From Mycolicibacterium sp. GF69 (GTDB lineage Bacteria; Actinomycetota; Actinomycetes; Mycobacteriales; Mycobacteriaceae), in NCBI RefSeq assembly GCF_003284965.1, contig NZ_QMEW01000012.1:62001-126000 (forward strand): DNA of 64,000 bases, in the 5' to 3' direction. This document shows, piece after piece, positions 17,265 to 27,750 of this stretch. Numbering within the stretch: position 1 is the first letter of the stretch; each line of letters opens with the position of its first letter. The position numbers were made by a program, and so were the translations under genes. The notes under the pieces were generated by a model. It had not been told where the DNA came from, did not search any database, and worked only from the letters and a program-made list of their open reading frames with translations.

Positions 17265-19882
17265 AACTGCACCGCTTGGTTCTGACCAACTACCGGGGCA
17301 TCACCCACCGCGAGATCGAGTTCCCCGACCGCGGCGTGGTGGTCGTCAGCGGCGCCAACGAGATCGGCAAGTCGTCGATGATCGAGGCGCTCGACCTGCT
17401 GATCGAGGCCAAGGACCGGTCGGCGAAGAAGGAGGTCAAGGAGGTCAAGCCGACGCACGCCGATGTCGGCGCCGAGGTCGAGGCCGAGATCTCCACGGGC
17501 CCGTACCGATTCGTGTACCGCAAGCGGTTTCACAAACGTTTCGAGACCGAGCTGACGGTGCTGGAGCCGCGGCGCGAGCAGCTCACGGGCGACGAGGCGC
17601 ACGAGCGAGTTCGGGCCATGCTCGACGAGACCGTCGACACCTGCCTGTGGCAGGCCCAGCGAGTGCTGCAGTCGTCGGCGACCGCGGCTGTGGACCTGTC
17701 CGGATGCGACGCGCTGTCGCGCGCGCTCGATGTGGCCGCAGGCGAGGCGGTGGCGCTGTCGGGTGCCGAACCGTTGCTCGTCGACCGCGTCGACGAGGAA
17801 TACCTGCGCTACTTCACCCGCACCGGCAGGCCCACCGGCGAATGGGCCGCGGCCACCAACCGGTTGCGGTCCGCCGAAGAGGCGCTGGCCGAAGCGGCGG
17901 CCGCGGTCGCGCAGGTGGACGACGCCGTGCGCAGGCACACGACGCTGACCGAGGAGCTGGCCCGGCTGACAGCACAGCGCGCCGACGCGGCGAAGCAGCT
18001 GGCGGACGCCCAGACGTCAGCCGACGCGGTGGCCGCGCTGACGGCGCAGCTCAAGGAAGCCGAACTGGTCGCGGCGGCGGCGCAGGCCAACCACGACACA
18101 TCGCGCGCCAAGGTCGATGAGCGGCGGCGGCTGCGCGAAGACATCGAGCAGCGGGCCGCCACGATTGTCGAGCTGGAGGCTGCCGTCACAAAGGCTGCCG
18201 AAGAGCGGTCGAGCGCCGCCGAGGTGGCCGAGCTGGCCGAAGCGGCCGCCGAGCAGGCGCGCAATGGGTTGGAAGCCAACCAGGCCCGTGTCGAAGCGGC
18301 GCGCCGATCGGTCCAGCAGCTCGCCGACCGCGACGAAGCCGACCGAATCGCGGTGCGGCTGGCCAAGATCGACGCGGCGAACCGCGAGCTCGACAGCGTG
18401 CGGTCCCAATTGGCCGAGATCCGGCTGTCCGACGAGGGCATGACGGCCATCGAGGCGGCGAAGGCGGCGGTCGATGTGGCCGCCGGGCAGGTTGAGTTGG
18501 CGTCGGCGCAGATCGAGTTGGCCGCGACGGTCGACATCGAGGTGCGCGTCGGAGGCGCGACGGTCACCCTCGGTGCAGGTGAGACGTGGACGACCAGCGT
18601 CAGCGCCGAGACCGCTATCGAGGTGCCCGACCTGCTGACCGCTCGTCTGGTACCGGGCATGCCGGCGTCGGAAACCCAGGCCAAACTTGATGCGGCACAC
18701 GAGGTCCTGGCTGCAGCCCTGAAGGAATGCGGTGTCGACGACGTCGGCGAAGCGCGTGCCCTCGACAAGCGGCGTCAGGAATTGACGACGGCCCGCGACC
18801 GGCTGACAGCGACCGTCGAGGCGTTGACCGCCGACGAATCGGCCGAACAACTCAGGGTGCGGCTGGCCGACCTCAACGAGCACCAGCCCGAAGCGGCCGA
18901 ACTGTTCGACCTCGACACAGCCGCCGCCCGCGCTGAACTCGACGCCGCGGCGGCCGCGCAGAAGCAGGCGATCACCGACTGCGAGACGCATCGCAAGGTC
19001 GCAGAGGCAGCATCAAAGCGGTTGGGGGAGTGTGGTACTCGGCTCACTGCTACCCGTGAGAAACTCGCCGGCGCGAACTCGGAGCTTGCGTTGGCCCGCG
19101 AACGTCTCGAGGCGCAGCGGGCCGCCGTCGGCGACGACGAATTGACGGCCACAGCCCAGTCCCACGGCGACGAAGCGGTGCGGGCCGGGGCCCTCGTCGC
19201 CGAGTTGGGCGCAGAGTTAGCCCGCACTGAGCCCGACGCGGTGGCCACAGCGCTGAGCGAGGCGGTGCGCCGGGCGGACGCCCTGTCTGCCGACCACGAT
19301 GAGGCGGCGAACGCGTTGCGCGAGGTCAGCACCCAGTTGAAGGTGTACGGAACCGAAGGCCGTCAGGGCAAACTCGACGAGGCCGCGACCGAACGCGAGC
19401 ACGCTGTCGCCGAGTATGCCCGGGTGCAGCGCCGCGCACGGGCCGCCGAGTTGCTGCGCTCGGTGATCAGGCGCCACCGCGACGCCACCCGGCAGCGGTA
19501 CGTCGATCCCTTCCGCGCCGAAGTGGAACGGTTGGGCCGCATGGTGTTCGGTGACAGCTTCGAGGTGGAGGTCGACAGCGCGTTGCGGATCTGCACCCGC
19601 ACTCTGTCGGGCCGGACGGTGCCTTACGACTCGCTGTCCGGCGGGGCCAAGGAGCAGCTCGGCATAGTGGCGCGACTGGCGAGCGCGGCGTTGGTCGCCA
19701 AGGAGGACGGCGTGCCGGTCGTCGTCGACGATGCGCTTGGTTTCACCGATCCCGACCGGCTGGTCAAAATGGGCGGTGTCTTCAACGCGGTCGGCGGCGA
19801 TGGCCAGGTGATAGTGCTGACATGCAGCCCGCAGAGGTACGCCTCGGTCGACGGCGCCCAGCACATCGCGCTGACCGTCTAG
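17261..19882 (+). CDS. SbcC/YhaN-like AAA ATPase, coiled-coil, partner of SbcD
   Basis: 873 residues. Walker A GANEIGKSS lies near residue 34; long Ala/Glu-rich coiled coils run from about 190 to 380 and 470 to 760; the C-terminal lobe has the signature LSGGAKEQLG and Walker B VVVDDALGF. A beta-rich insert (VDIEVRVGGATVTLG) sits between the coils. No CxxC zinc hook is present, so it is closer to YhaN than to Rad50/SbcC. GTG start overlaps the sbcD stop. Equivalent to Rv1278. Expected role: ATP-driven handling of DNA ends. Confidence 0.9.
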   Translation: MKLHRLVLTNYRGITHREIEFPDRGVVVVSGANEIGKSSMIEALDLLIEAKDRSAKKEVKEVKPTHADVGAEVEAEISTGPYRFVYRKRFHKRFETELTVLEPRREQLTGDEAHERVRAMLDETVDTCLWQAQRVLQSSATAAVDLSGCDALSRALDVAAGEAVALSGAEPLLVDRVDEEYLRYFTRTGRPTGEWAAATNRLRSAEEALAEAAAAVAQVDDAVRRHTTLTEELARLTAQRADAAKQLADAQTSADAVAALTAQLKEAELVAAAAQANHDTSRAKVDERRRLREDIEQRAATIVELEAAVTKAAEERSSAAEVAELAEAAAEQARNGLEANQARVEAARRSVQQLADRDEADRIAVRLAKIDAANRELDSVRSQLAEIRLSDEGMTAIEAAKAAVDVAAGQVELASAQIELAATVDIEVRVGGATVTLGAGETWTTSVSAETAIEVPDLLTARLVPGMPASETQAKLDAAHEVLAAALKECGVDDVGEARALDKRRQELTTARDRLTATVEALTADESAEQLRVRLADLNEHQPEAAELFDLDTAAARAELDAAAAAQKQAITDCETHRKVAEAASKRLGECGTRLTATREKLAGANSELALARERLEAQRAAVGDDELTATAQSHGDEAVRAGALVAELGAELARTEPDAVATALSEAVRRADALSADHDEAANALREVSTQLKVYGTEGRQGKLDEAATEREHAVAEYARVQRRARAAELLRSVIRRHRDATRQRYVDPFRAEVERLGRMVFGDSFEVEVDSALRICTRTLSGRTVPYDSLSGGAKEQLGIVARLASAALVAKEDGVPVVVDDALGFTDPDRLVKMGGVFNAVGGDGQVIVLTCSPQRYASVDGAQHIALTV

Positions 19883-19915
19883 GTGCGACTTCCTGCGCCG
19901 GGCGCGGGCGACTCC

Positions 19916-19921
19916 TAGACT
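19916..19921 (+). promoter_or_regulatory. Leaderless -10 element of the GMC oxidoreductase gene
   Basis: TAGACT, then 7 bases, then GTG 19929. Confidence 0.5.
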
Positions 19922-19928
19922 CCGGCGG

Positions 19929-21467
19929 GTGGAAGCCGACTACATCGTCGTGGGAACAGGCTCGACCGGGTCGGTGCTGGCCGGCCGACTGAGCGACGAC
20001 CCGTCCGTCCGGGTCGTCGCGCTGGAGGCGGGACCGCGCGACAAGGACAAGTTCATTCGCATTCCGGCCGGATTCGCCCGGCTGTTTCGCGGCCCGATGG
20101 ACTGGAACTACCTGACCGAGCCGCAAAAGGAACTCGACGGACGCGAGATCTATTGGCCGCGGGGCAAGATGGTCGGCGGATCGTCGTCGATGAACGCGAT
20201 GATGTGGGTTCGCGGTTTCGCCGCCGACTACGACGAGTGGGGCCGGGCGGCCGGGGAGCAGTGGGATTATGCGCATCTCGAGCCGTACTTGCGCCGCATC
20301 GAGGCCGGTCCGCTCTCGATCAGTCCGCAGCGCAGTCCGCGCAGCTCCACCGCCAAGTGGCTCATTGCCGCCGAGCAATGCGGCTACCGCATCGAGAAGC
20401 CGAACCAGGCTGCACCGGAAGGGTTTTGCGAGACCCTCGTCACGCAGCGCCGGGGTTCGCGATGGAGCGCCGCCGACGCCTACCTCAAGCCGGCCCTCAA
20501 GCGCGGCAACCTCACACTCGAAACGGAGACGCTGGCGAGCAGGGTGATCTTCGACGGTCGCCGCGCGGTCGGGGTCGAGGTGCACCAGGGCGGTGTCCGC
20601 CGCGTGATCACGGCGCGCCGCGAGGTGGTGCTGTGCGGCGGCGCCATCAACAGCCCGCAACTGTTGATGCTGTCGGGTATCGGCGACGGCGAGCACCTGA
20701 GCGACCATGGCATCCCGACACTCGTCCACGCCCCGAACGTCGGAACCAACCTGCTCGACCATCTTGTCGCCACGCTCGGCTTCGACGTACCCGGCGACTC
20801 CCTCTTCGGCGCCGAGAAGCCGCTGCAACTGCTGAACTATCTGCTGCGCCGCCGCGGCATGCTCACCTCGAACGTGGGTGAGGCCTATGGCTTCGTCCGC
20901 AGCCGCCCCGACCTCGCGCTACCCGATCTGGAGCTGATCTTCGCGCCCGCGCCCTACTTCGAGGAGGGCATCGGCGACCCGTATGACACCCACGCCGTCG
21001 TCCTCGGTGCGATCCTGCTCAAGCCGGACAGCAGCGGCACCATCGAGTTGCGATCGCCGGATCCGGCGGACAAGCCGATCATCGACCCCCACTACCTCAG
21101 CGACGCCGCCGGTGCCGACCGCGCGGCGCTGCTGGCCGGTCTGCGCATGTGCGCGACGATCGCCCAGGCGTCGGCGCTCGAAGAGGTGATCGGCAGGATC
21201 GCCCGCCCCGTCGGCGCCAGCACTCTCGATGACGAAACACTCGAGCGCGCGCTGACCGCTTCCTCGCACACCCTCTACCACCCGGTGGGCACGTGCCGGA
21301 TGGGTCGCGACGACGCCAGCGTGGTCGACCCGCAGCTGCGGGTCCGCGGCGTCGAAAACCTGCGCGTCGCCGACGCGTCGGTGATGCCGACGATTATCCG
21401 CGGGCACACTCACGCTCCCAGCGTGCTGATCGGGGAGAAGGCCGCCGATCTGATCCGCGCGGGCTGA
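19929..21467 (+). CDS. GMC-family FAD-dependent oxidoreductase (choline/alcohol dehydrogenase-like)
   Basis: 512 residues. N-terminal FAD-binding VGTGSTGSVLAGRLSDD, GMC signature 1 (GKMVGGSSSMNAMMWVRG) and signature 2 (GGAINSPQLLMLSGIG), and the C-terminal catalytic-His segment YHPVGTCRMG followed by NLRVADASVMP. Oxidises an alcohol or amino-alcohol; substrate unknown. Equivalent to Rv1279. Transcribed from its own leaderless promoter 46 bases after the ATPase gene. Soluble, no signal peptide. Confidence 0.93.
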   Translation: MEADYIVVGTGSTGSVLAGRLSDDPSVRVVALEAGPRDKDKFIRIPAGFARLFRGPMDWNYLTEPQKELDGREIYWPRGKMVGGSSSMNAMMWVRGFAADYDEWGRAAGEQWDYAHLEPYLRRIEAGPLSISPQRSPRSSTAKWLIAAEQCGYRIEKPNQAAPEGFCETLVTQRRGSRWSAADAYLKPALKRGNLTLETETLASRVIFDGRRAVGVEVHQGGVRRVITARREVVLCGGAINSPQLLMLSGIGDGEHLSDHGIPTLVHAPNVGTNLLDHLVATLGFDVPGDSLFGAEKPLQLLNYLLRRRGMLTSNVGEAYGFVRSRPDLALPDLELIFAPAPYFEEGIGDPYDTHAVVLGAILLKPDSSGTIELRSPDPADKPIIDPHYLSDAAGADRAALLAGLRMCATIAQASALEEVIGRIARPVGASTLDDETLERALTASSHTLYHPVGTCRMGRDDASVVDPQLRVRGVENLRVADASVMPTIIRGHTHAPSVLIGEKAADLIRAG

Positions 21468-21506
21468 CTCGCACGGCCCCGGCGCCTCCAGTGCCAAGAT
21501 GGGCTC

Positions 21507-21980
21507 ATGGCCGAGCGTGACCGCGACGAAGCCGGGCGCCCCAGAAACACCCGTCCGCGTGATGCGATGGGACGGCCGTTGCCGCGCGGCAGCGAGGGTG
21601 TCGCGCGTATCCCCGACGAGCTGGACCTGTCGCCGGCCGAGACGCTCGCCTACGCCCAGCAGCTGCTCGACGACGGTCTGGCATTCAACGCCCATGAGGT
21701 GCTCGAGTCGGCGTGGAAGTCCCGCCCGGGCGACGAACGGCAGCTCTGGCAGAGCCTTGCCCAGCTCGCCGTCGGTATCACCCACGTGCAACGCGGCAAC
21801 ACCAAAGGTGCGCTGGGTCTGTTGGACCGAGCGTCGACTGGTCTGGCCGATTACGCCGGCCCGACCTCACACGGTGCCGACGTTACGGGGCTGACGGGTT
21901 ACGCGGCGGCGCTGATCGACGACCTCGAGCGGGGCGCCGAGATCACGCCTGACCGCCTGCGACCGCGGCTCGCGAGCTGA
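21507..21980 (+). CDS. DUF309 family protein
   Basis: 157 residues. The core FNAHEVLESAWKS (HxxLE-type) followed by LWQSLAQLAVGITHVQRGN is the DUF309 helical signature; a charged, Arg-rich N-terminus of about 30 residues precedes it. Function of the family is unknown. CAAGAT lies 6 bases before the ATG, a near-consensus leaderless arrangement, and the gene follows the GMC oxidoreductase by 39 bases. Confidence 0.85.
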   Translation: MAERDRDEAGRPRNTRPRDAMGRPLPRGSEGVARIPDELDLSPAETLAYAQQLLDDGLAFNAHEVLESAWKSRPGDERQLWQSLAQLAVGITHVQRGNTKGALGLLDRASTGLADYAGPTSHGADVTGLTGYAAALIDDLERGAEITPDRLRPRLAS

Positions 21981-22001
21981 TCCGCCGTGCTTTTCGCGGG
22001 T

Positions 22002-23222
22002 TCAGAAGTAGGCGTTCGCCGGGATCGACGTGTCGTGCAACAGGTTCTGCCCGATGACCCTCGCCTTGTAGGCGACAGGGTTGTGCAGGGTGATCGTGCG
22101 GATGTTGCGCCAGTGTCGGTCGAGATTGCGCTTGCGGCTCGCCGCGCTGGCACCGCCGAGCTCGAGCAACCGCGTCGCGGCGTCGGGCGCCACCCGATCC
22201 AGATGCACTTTGACCTTCGCCACCTTCAACTGCGCCTTGGTGGCAAGATCGGCGTCCGGCACGCCGCCGACTTCCGACGCCGTCGCGGCCTCGATGGCAC
22301 CGGCCGCGTCGAGTACCGCGGCCCGGGCGATATAGGCGGTACTGGCCAATTCGCCGAGCAGTTTCTGGTACAGCGGATCGTCGCTGGGGCGTTCGGTGAG
22401 CGCATGGCTGAAGCTGCGGTCCCTCGAGCGCAGCAGGGCGATCCCGTCGTCGACGACCGATTCGAGGATGCCCGCGACCACCGCGTGGATGAACAGTTGC
22501 AGCGAGGCGTACTGCACCGACGGCTCCGGATCGGCGTCGTAGGGGGTGTCGCTGAGCACCTCCTCGGCGGCGACCGCCACATCGGTGAAGATCGTGGTGC
22601 CCGTGCCGGTGCGGCGTTGACCGAAGCCGTCCCAGTCGTCGATCAGCGCTACGCCGTGACGGTCGGCGGGCACCACCACGGTGGCGACCGAGTCGTGATC
22701 GGTGGTAGTGGCCACGGTGAGATAGTCGGAGAACAACGTGCCTGTGCTGTAGAACTTTTCGCCGTTGAGCCGGTAGCCACCCGGGTTCGCGGCGTCCGGG
22801 AGCAGTCGCGTCCTGAACACCAGGCTGCCGACCGCCAGTGAGCCCTTCTCGCTGAACGCGTTGCCGAAGATCTTGCCCTCTGCGATCTTGCCGAGCCACG
22901 CGCGCGAGGCCGGCTGATCGGCCGTCCGGAGTCGCTCTTCGACGAACCAGAAATGAGTGCGGAAGATGTGCGCGACGATCGGGTCGGCATGGGCGACGTC
23001 GATCACGCTCGAAAACAGCTGCGGCACCGTGAATCCGGAACCACCGAGCGCACGGGGTAAGCGAAGCGCGCCGAAGCCCGCCTGTTTGAGTGCGGCGACC
23101 TCGTCAAACGGGTTCTCGTCGTTGAGGTCTCGCTCGCCGGCGCGCTCGGCGATGCGGGCCAGTCGCCGAGTCCATTCGGGCGTACCGGGAAGCGTGCGGG
23201 TCGGATGGTCTGCCGTTGTCAT
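22002..23222 (-). CDS. Acyl-CoA dehydrogenase-fold flavin monooxygenase, DszC/SfnB-like
   Basis: 406 residues with the acyl-CoA dehydrogenase fold in the variant used by DszC/SfnB-type FMNH2-dependent monooxygenases: GFGALRLPRALGGSGFT, FGNAFSEKGS, GGYRLNGEKFYSTG, DDWDGFGQRRTGTGT and the C-terminal RHWRNIRTITLHNP. Members oxidise sulfur compounds such as dibenzothiophene or sulfones, often to scavenge sulfur. No catalytic Glu of fatty-acyl dehydrogenases is evident. It needs a separate flavin reductase, not found nearby. It stands 66 bases downstream of oppA; whether it belongs to that operon is uncertain. Confidence 0.85.
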   Translation of the reverse strand: MTTADHPTRTLPGTPEWTRRLARIAERAGERDLNDENPFDEVAALKQAGFGALRLPRALGGSGFTVPQLFSSVIDVAHADPIVAHIFRTHFWFVEERLRTADQPASRAWLGKIAEGKIFGNAFSEKGSLAVGSLVFRTRLLPDAANPGGYRLNGEKFYSTGTLFSDYLTVATTTDHDSVATVVVPADRHGVALIDDWDGFGQRRTGTGTTIFTDVAVAAEEVLSDTPYDADPEPSVQYASLQLFIHAVVAGILESVVDDGIALLRSRDRSFSHALTERPSDDPLYQKLLGELASTAYIARAAVLDAAGAIEAATASEVGGVPDADLATKAQLKVAKVKVHLDRVAPDAATRLLELGGASAASRKRNLDRHWRNIRTITLHNPVAYKARVIGQNLLHDTSIPANAYF

Positions 23223-23288
23223 GGCATCGTTCTACCGACCCCGACCGGCCGGAGCACTGCTTTGACTCAGCCCGAACGTAAGGGCCGG

Positions 23289-24959
23289 TCAGGACTTCAT
23301 GAAGCCGATCTTGGTGTAGTCAGCATCGGCCAGTCCGAAAGCCCCGAAATTCGCCAGATCGCTACGCACGGCGATGTTCCCGGAGGACTGGGTCAGCGGC
23401 AGGCTGAACACCTCCTCGAACAGCAGCTTGTCGAGTTCATTGGCCAGCGCGCGGGCCTTGGCGGGGTCCAGTTCGCCGACGGTCTGCTCGATTTTCGCGT
23501 CGATCTGCGGGCTACTGATCTTGCCGAAGTTGCTCTCGGCGCCGGTCCGGTAGATCTGCGTCAGGCTCGCAAGCGGGAAAGCATCACCGCTCCAGGAGAA
23601 CTGGGCGATGTCGAAGTTGCCGACGGTGACGTAGTCGGTGAAGAAGCCGGCCGCCGGGCGTACGTCCAACTCGAGCTTGACGCCGATCTGGGCCAGGTTG
23701 TTCTGGGCGATCTGACCGTATTGCCGGGTGCCAAGCGAGTCGAACAGCACGTCGCGAATCACCAGTTGGCGTCCGTTCTTCTCACGGAACTGGCCGTTGA
23801 GCCGCCAACCCAGCGCGTCGAGTTCCTGCTTGGCCTTCTCGGGATCGAAGGCGATTACACCGCTGTTGTCCTGGTAGCCCTCCTGTCCCGCGACGAAGAT
23901 GTGGTTGTTCAGCGGCGCCGGATTGTCGGCGAGTCCGCGCTGGGTGACCTCGGCGATGGTCTTGCGGTCGATGCCCTTGGCGATCGCTCGCCGCAGGGCC
24001 GGATCGGCCAGAATCGACCCCGGGGAGCCGTTGAACGTGAAGTGGTACCAGGCCAGACCGGGCGCCCGCCGGATGCTCACCCCCTCCGTGCGTCGGGCGA
24101 TCTCCATCTCGTCGAGCGTTGCGAGACCGCTGGCGTCGATGGTGTTGTTCTGCAGCGCCGGCATCCGCGCTGCGTCGTCGAGCACCAGGAACGTGATGCT
24201 GTCCAGCAGCGGCTGCTCACCCCACCATTTGGGGTTGCGGGTCAACGTGATTCGCTTCGCGCCCCGGTCGAGGTTCGAGACGATGAACGGTCCGGCCGAC
24301 GGACCCGGGGCATTGAGTTGGCCCTTGTTGAAGACGTCCGGGTTTTCCGTCGTGCTCTTGGGCAGCAGCATGGTGGTGCCGGCGAACATGCCGCGCCAAT
24401 CCGACCACGGTTCGGCGAACGTGATGACGGCCTGGCGGTCGTCGACGCCGCGTTCGACCTTCTCGACGCGATCGCTGCCGTTGGTGGCGGCGATCGCGAA
24501 CCTGTCGTCTCTACCGCTGGTGGCGTTGATCTGGGACTGAATGTCCTCCCAGGTGATCGGTGTGCCGTCGCTCCAAACCGCTTCCGGGTTGATCGTGTAC
24601 GTGAGGACCTGCGGATCGGTGCCGGTCAGCTCCACGCTGGTGAAGTAGTCGGTGTTGACGGTGGCAGAGCCGTCGGCCGCGATGCGGAACGCGCGCGGCA
24701 TCGTCGGCTTCATCAGCGAGTTGTTGTCGCCGGTGTTGCCGTCGATGTGTAGCGAGTTGAAGTTGGGCGGGAAGTCGCCCAGCGCCAGCCGCAGGTTGCC
24801 GCCTTGTTTCAGGTCGGCCACATCCTGGGGGTTGATGTCGTTGGTGGTTCCGACCGTTGCTTCACCGCCGGCGGAGGGGGCTTCGTCGTTGCCGCCGGAA
24901 CAAGCTGTCAGGGTCAGCGCGGCGACCATGGTCGCCGCAGCAAAGCGTCGGATCTTCAT
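23289..24959 (-). CDS. oppA: Oligopeptide ABC transporter substrate-binding lipoprotein OppA
   Basis: 556 residues. Signal peptide and lipobox LTAC (Cys20), then a family 5 extracellular solute-binding domain (LRLALGDFPPNFNSLHIDG, WSDGTPITWEDI, LRRAIAKGIDRKTIAEV). It captures peptides outside the membrane and delivers them to OppBC. Equivalent to Rv1280c, last gene of the opp operon, 11 bases after oppD, with GGAG as ribosome site. Confidence 0.93.
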   Translation of the reverse strand: MKIRRFAAATMVAALTLTACSGGNDEAPSAGGEATVGTTNDINPQDVADLKQGGNLRLALGDFPPNFNSLHIDGNTGDNNSLMKPTMPRAFRIAADGSATVNTDYFTSVELTGTDPQVLTYTINPEAVWSDGTPITWEDIQSQINATSGRDDRFAIAATNGSDRVEKVERGVDDRQAVITFAEPWSDWRGMFAGTTMLLPKSTTENPDVFNKGQLNAPGPSAGPFIVSNLDRGAKRITLTRNPKWWGEQPLLDSITFLVLDDAARMPALQNNTIDASGLATLDEMEIARRTEGVSIRRAPGLAWYHFTFNGSPGSILADPALRRAIAKGIDRKTIAEVTQRGLADNPAPLNNHIFVAGQEGYQDNSGVIAFDPEKAKQELDALGWRLNGQFREKNGRQLVIRDVLFDSLGTRQYGQIAQNNLAQIGVKLELDVRPAAGFFTDYVTVGNFDIAQFSWSGDAFPLASLTQIYRTGAESNFGKISSPQIDAKIEQTVGELDPAKARALANELDKLLFEEVFSLPLTQSSGNIAVRSDLANFGAFGLADADYTKIGFMKS

Positions 24960-24970
24960 GCGCTCCGACT

Positions 24971-26824
24971 TTAGCTGCGATTCACCTCGGGCCGCGGCAC
25001 CGCGGCGAGCAAACGCCGGGTGTAGTCATCGCGCGGGTTTGTGAACACCTGGTCACCGTCGCCCTCTTCCACCACGGTGCCCTTGTGCATGACCGCCACC
25101 CGGTGGGCGAGATGCCGGACGACGGAGAGGTCATGTGAGACGAACAGATAGGACAACCCGAACCGCTGCTGCAAATCGAGCAGCAAGTTGATGATGCCGG
25201 CCTGGATCGAGACATCGAGCGCCGACACCGGTTCGTCGAGCGCGAGAATCTTGGGCTGCAGGGCGAGCGCCCGCGCGATGCCGATGCGCTGCTTCTGCCC
25301 GCCGGAGAACTCCGCCGGATAACGGGTCGCGTCCTGGCGCTGCAGCCCGACGATGCCGAGCAGCTCGGCGACCCGCTCGTCGCGGCTGCGCTTGTCGAAA
25401 CCGTTGGCCTGCAACGGCTCGGCCAATACGTCGAACACCGGCAGCCGCGGGTCCAGCGAAGCCACCGGATCCTGGAAAACGACCTGCAGATCGCCTCGCA
25501 GCGCCCGGCGGCCGCGCCGGTCCAGCGAGGCGACGTCTTGGCCGAGCACCTCGATGGAGCCGGACTCCGGAGCTGACAACTGCAGGATCTGGTGCAGCGT
25601 CGTCGTCTTGCCCGATCCGGACTCCCCGACAATGCCGAGCGTGCGACCCTGCTGCAGTTCGAAGCTGACGCCGTCGACCGCGCGCACCTCGCCGACCTGG
25701 CGACGAAACACCACGCCCTTGGTCAACTTGTAGGTCTTGACCAGGCCCTCGACGCGTAAGATCACCGGCGCGGCGGCCGAGGGCGGCGTGTCGGGCGCGG
25801 CCGTGGAAACCCCGTAGATGTCGGCGGCGCTGCGGCCCACGACGTGCTCGGTGCGGATGCAGGCCGCGCGGTGACCGGTACTCGTCGACTCGCCGGATCC
25901 CATCGGTAGCAGCTGTGGTTCGGCGGCGCGGCAATCGTCGATGGCCAGCGGGCATCGCGGTGCGAACGGACAACCGGGCGGCAGCGCGGCCATCGACGGC
26001 GGCGCCCCGGGTATCGGCACCAGCCGCGCGCCCTGGGTGGCGTCCAGGCGCGGCACCGACCCGAGCAGCCCGACGGTGTAGGGCATGCGCCGGTCGCGGT
26101 ACAGCTCGTCGACGGTGGCCACCTCGACCGCGCGCCCGGCGTACATCACCAACGCGCGATCGGCGAACTCGGCGACCACCCCGAGGTCGTGGGTGATGAT
26201 CAGCACGCCGGCACCGGTCACATCGCGCGCGGTCTTGAGTACCTCGAGGATCTGCGCCTGCACCGTGACATCGAGCGCGGTCGTCGGCTCGTCGCAGATC
26301 AGTAGGTCGGGATCGTTCGCTATGGCGATCGCGATGACCACCCGCTGGCGTTCGCCGCCGGACAGTTCGTGGGGGAAGGATTTGGCGCGCCGGCCGGGTT
26401 GCGCGATGCCGACCAACTCGAGCAGTTCGACGGCGCGTTTCCTTGCGGCCTGTTTGCCGACGCCGCGCTGATGAATCTGGATCGCCTCGGCAATCTGATC
26501 GCCCACGGTGTAGACGGGGGTCAGCGCCGACATCGGATCCTGGAACACCGTGCCGATGGCCTTCCCGCGGATCGCCGACATCCGTTGATCCGACAACCCG
26601 ATCAGCTCGTCACCGTGCAGCCGGATCGAACCGGACACGTCGGCGTACTCGGGTAGCAGGCCGACGACGGCCATCGCGCTGGCCGATTTGCCCGCGCCGG
26701 ACTCGCCGACCAGTGCGACGACTTCGCCCTTGCCGACGTCGAAGTTCATGCCGCGCACCGCGTTGACGGCCGCATGGTCCGTCGGGAACGCGACGGTGAG
26801 GTCGCGGACCTCCAGCAGGCTCAT
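24971..26824 (-). CDS. oppD: Oligopeptide ABC transporter, fused tandem ATPases (OppD + OppF)
   Basis: 617 residues containing two complete ATPase domains. First: Walker [10 protein letters not shown] (near 40), signature LSGGERQR, Walker [10 protein letters not shown], then an OppD C-terminal Cys motif ([10 protein letters not shown] with later cysteines) that in relatives binds an Fe-S cluster. Second (from about 350): Walker [10 protein letters not shown], signature FSGGQKQR, Walker [10 protein letters not shown]. It energises the importer. Equivalent to Rv1281c. Start overlaps oppC stop by 4 bases. Confidence 0.94.
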   Translation of the reverse strand: MSLLEVRDLTVAFPTDHAAVNAVRGMNFDVGKGEVVALVGESGAGKSASAMAVVGLLPEYADVSGSIRLHGDELIGLSDQRMSAIRGKAIGTVFQDPMSALTPVYTVGDQIAEAIQIHQRGVGKQAARKRAVELLELVGIAQPGRRAKSFPHELSGGERQRVVIAIAIANDPDLLICDEPTTALDVTVQAQILEVLKTARDVTGAGVLIITHDLGVVAEFADRALVMYAGRAVEVATVDELYRDRRMPYTVGLLGSVPRLDATQGARLVPIPGAPPSMAALPPGCPFAPRCPLAIDDCRAAEPQLLPMGSGESTSTGHRAACIRTEHVVGRSAADIYGVSTAAPDTPPSAAAPVILRVEGLVKTYKLTKGVVFRRQVGEVRAVDGVSFELQQGRTLGIVGESGSGKTTTLHQILQLSAPESGSIEVLGQDVASLDRRGRRALRGDLQVVFQDPVASLDPRLPVFDVLAEPLQANGFDKRSRDERVAELLGIVGLQRQDATRYPAEFSGGQKQRIGIARALALQPKILALDEPVSALDVSIQAGIINLLLDLQQRFGLSYLFVSHDLSVVRHLAHRVAVMHKGTVVEEGDGDQVFTNPRDDYTRRLLAAVPRPEVNRS

Positions 26825-27750
26825 CGAGTCAGCCTCCGGCGACGCAACCGCTGTGCGCTCGGATCGAGCGCATCGCGCAAACCGTCACCGACCAAGTTGG
26901 CGCACAGAATGATCAACACCAGCACGCCGCCAGGGAACAGGAACAGCCAGGGGAACGTCATCGCGGACTTGGTGCCGTCGGCGATCAGGGTACCCAGCGA
27001 CACATCGGGTGGCTGGATGCCGAATCCCAAGAAGCTCAAACCTGTTTCGGCCAACACCGCCACGCCGACGTTGAGTGCGGTGTCGATGATGATGATCGAC
27101 GCGACGTTGGGCAGGATATGGCGGATGATGATCCGCCAGTTGCTGACGCCCATATAGCGTGCGGCGGCGACGAACTCGCGGTCGCGAAGGCTCATCGTCA
27201 TGCCGCGCACTATTCGTGAGCTGATCATCCAGCTGAACAACGACAGCAGCAGGATCATCCACACGATGTCGCCCTTGGTGCGCTGCACGACAATCGAGAT
27301 CAGCAGGAAGCTCGGCACGACCAGCATCAGGTCGACGAGCCACATCAGGGCCGGGTCCCGCCAGTCGTCGAAGTACCCGGCGATCGTTCCGACGGTAGCC
27401 GCGATGATCGTCGAGATGAACGCGACACAGACGCCGATCAGCATCGATTTCTGCATGCCGCGCAGCGTCTGCGCGAGCAGATCCTGACCCAGCGCGTTGG
27501 TGCCGAACCAGTGCTTGACGCTCGGGGGTTGCTGCAACGCGTAGTAGTCGAGATCGGTGTAGCTGTAGGGCAACAACGGTGGCAGCGCGTAGCAGGCGAC
27601 GAACAAGAACATCAACAACGCCAACGAGATCACCGCCGGCTTGTTGCGCAGGAACCGGCGAAACACGAGCGATCGACGCGACGCGAAGCGCTCGGTGTTC
27701 AGCCCGGACTGCGCGCTGGTCGACGACTCACCCGTCACGGGTTCGCTCAT
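26821..27750 (-). CDS. oppC: Oligopeptide ABC transporter permease OppC
   Basis: 309 residues, about six membrane segments with the N-terminal OppC-type segment ([17 protein letters not shown]). The binding-protein-dependent transport motif [20 protein letters not shown] (EAA loop) contacts the ATPase. Equivalent to Rv1282c. Overlaps both neighbours by 4 bases, so the operon is tightly coupled. Confidence 0.94.
   Translation of the reverse strand: MSEPVTGESSTSAQSGLNTERFASRRSLVFRRFLRNKPAVISLALLMFLFVACYALPPLLPYSYTDLDYYALQQPPSVKHWFGTNALGQDLLAQTLRGMQKSMLIGVCVAFISTIIAATVGTIAGYFDDWRDPALMWLVDLMLVVPSFLLISIVVQRTKGDIVWMILLLSLFSWMISSRIVRGMTMSLRDREFVAAARYMGVSNWRIIIRHILPNVASIIIIDTALNVGVAVLAETGLSFLGFGIQPPDVSLGTLIADGTKSAMTFPWLFLFPGGVLVLIILCANLVGDGLRDALDPSAQRLRRRRLTR

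Noticed and set aside
22002-23222. Fatty acyl-CoA dehydrogenase call
   Set aside because: Fold is shared, but the sequence pattern is that of DszC/SfnB monooxygenases, without the usual acyl-CoA dehydrogenase signatures.
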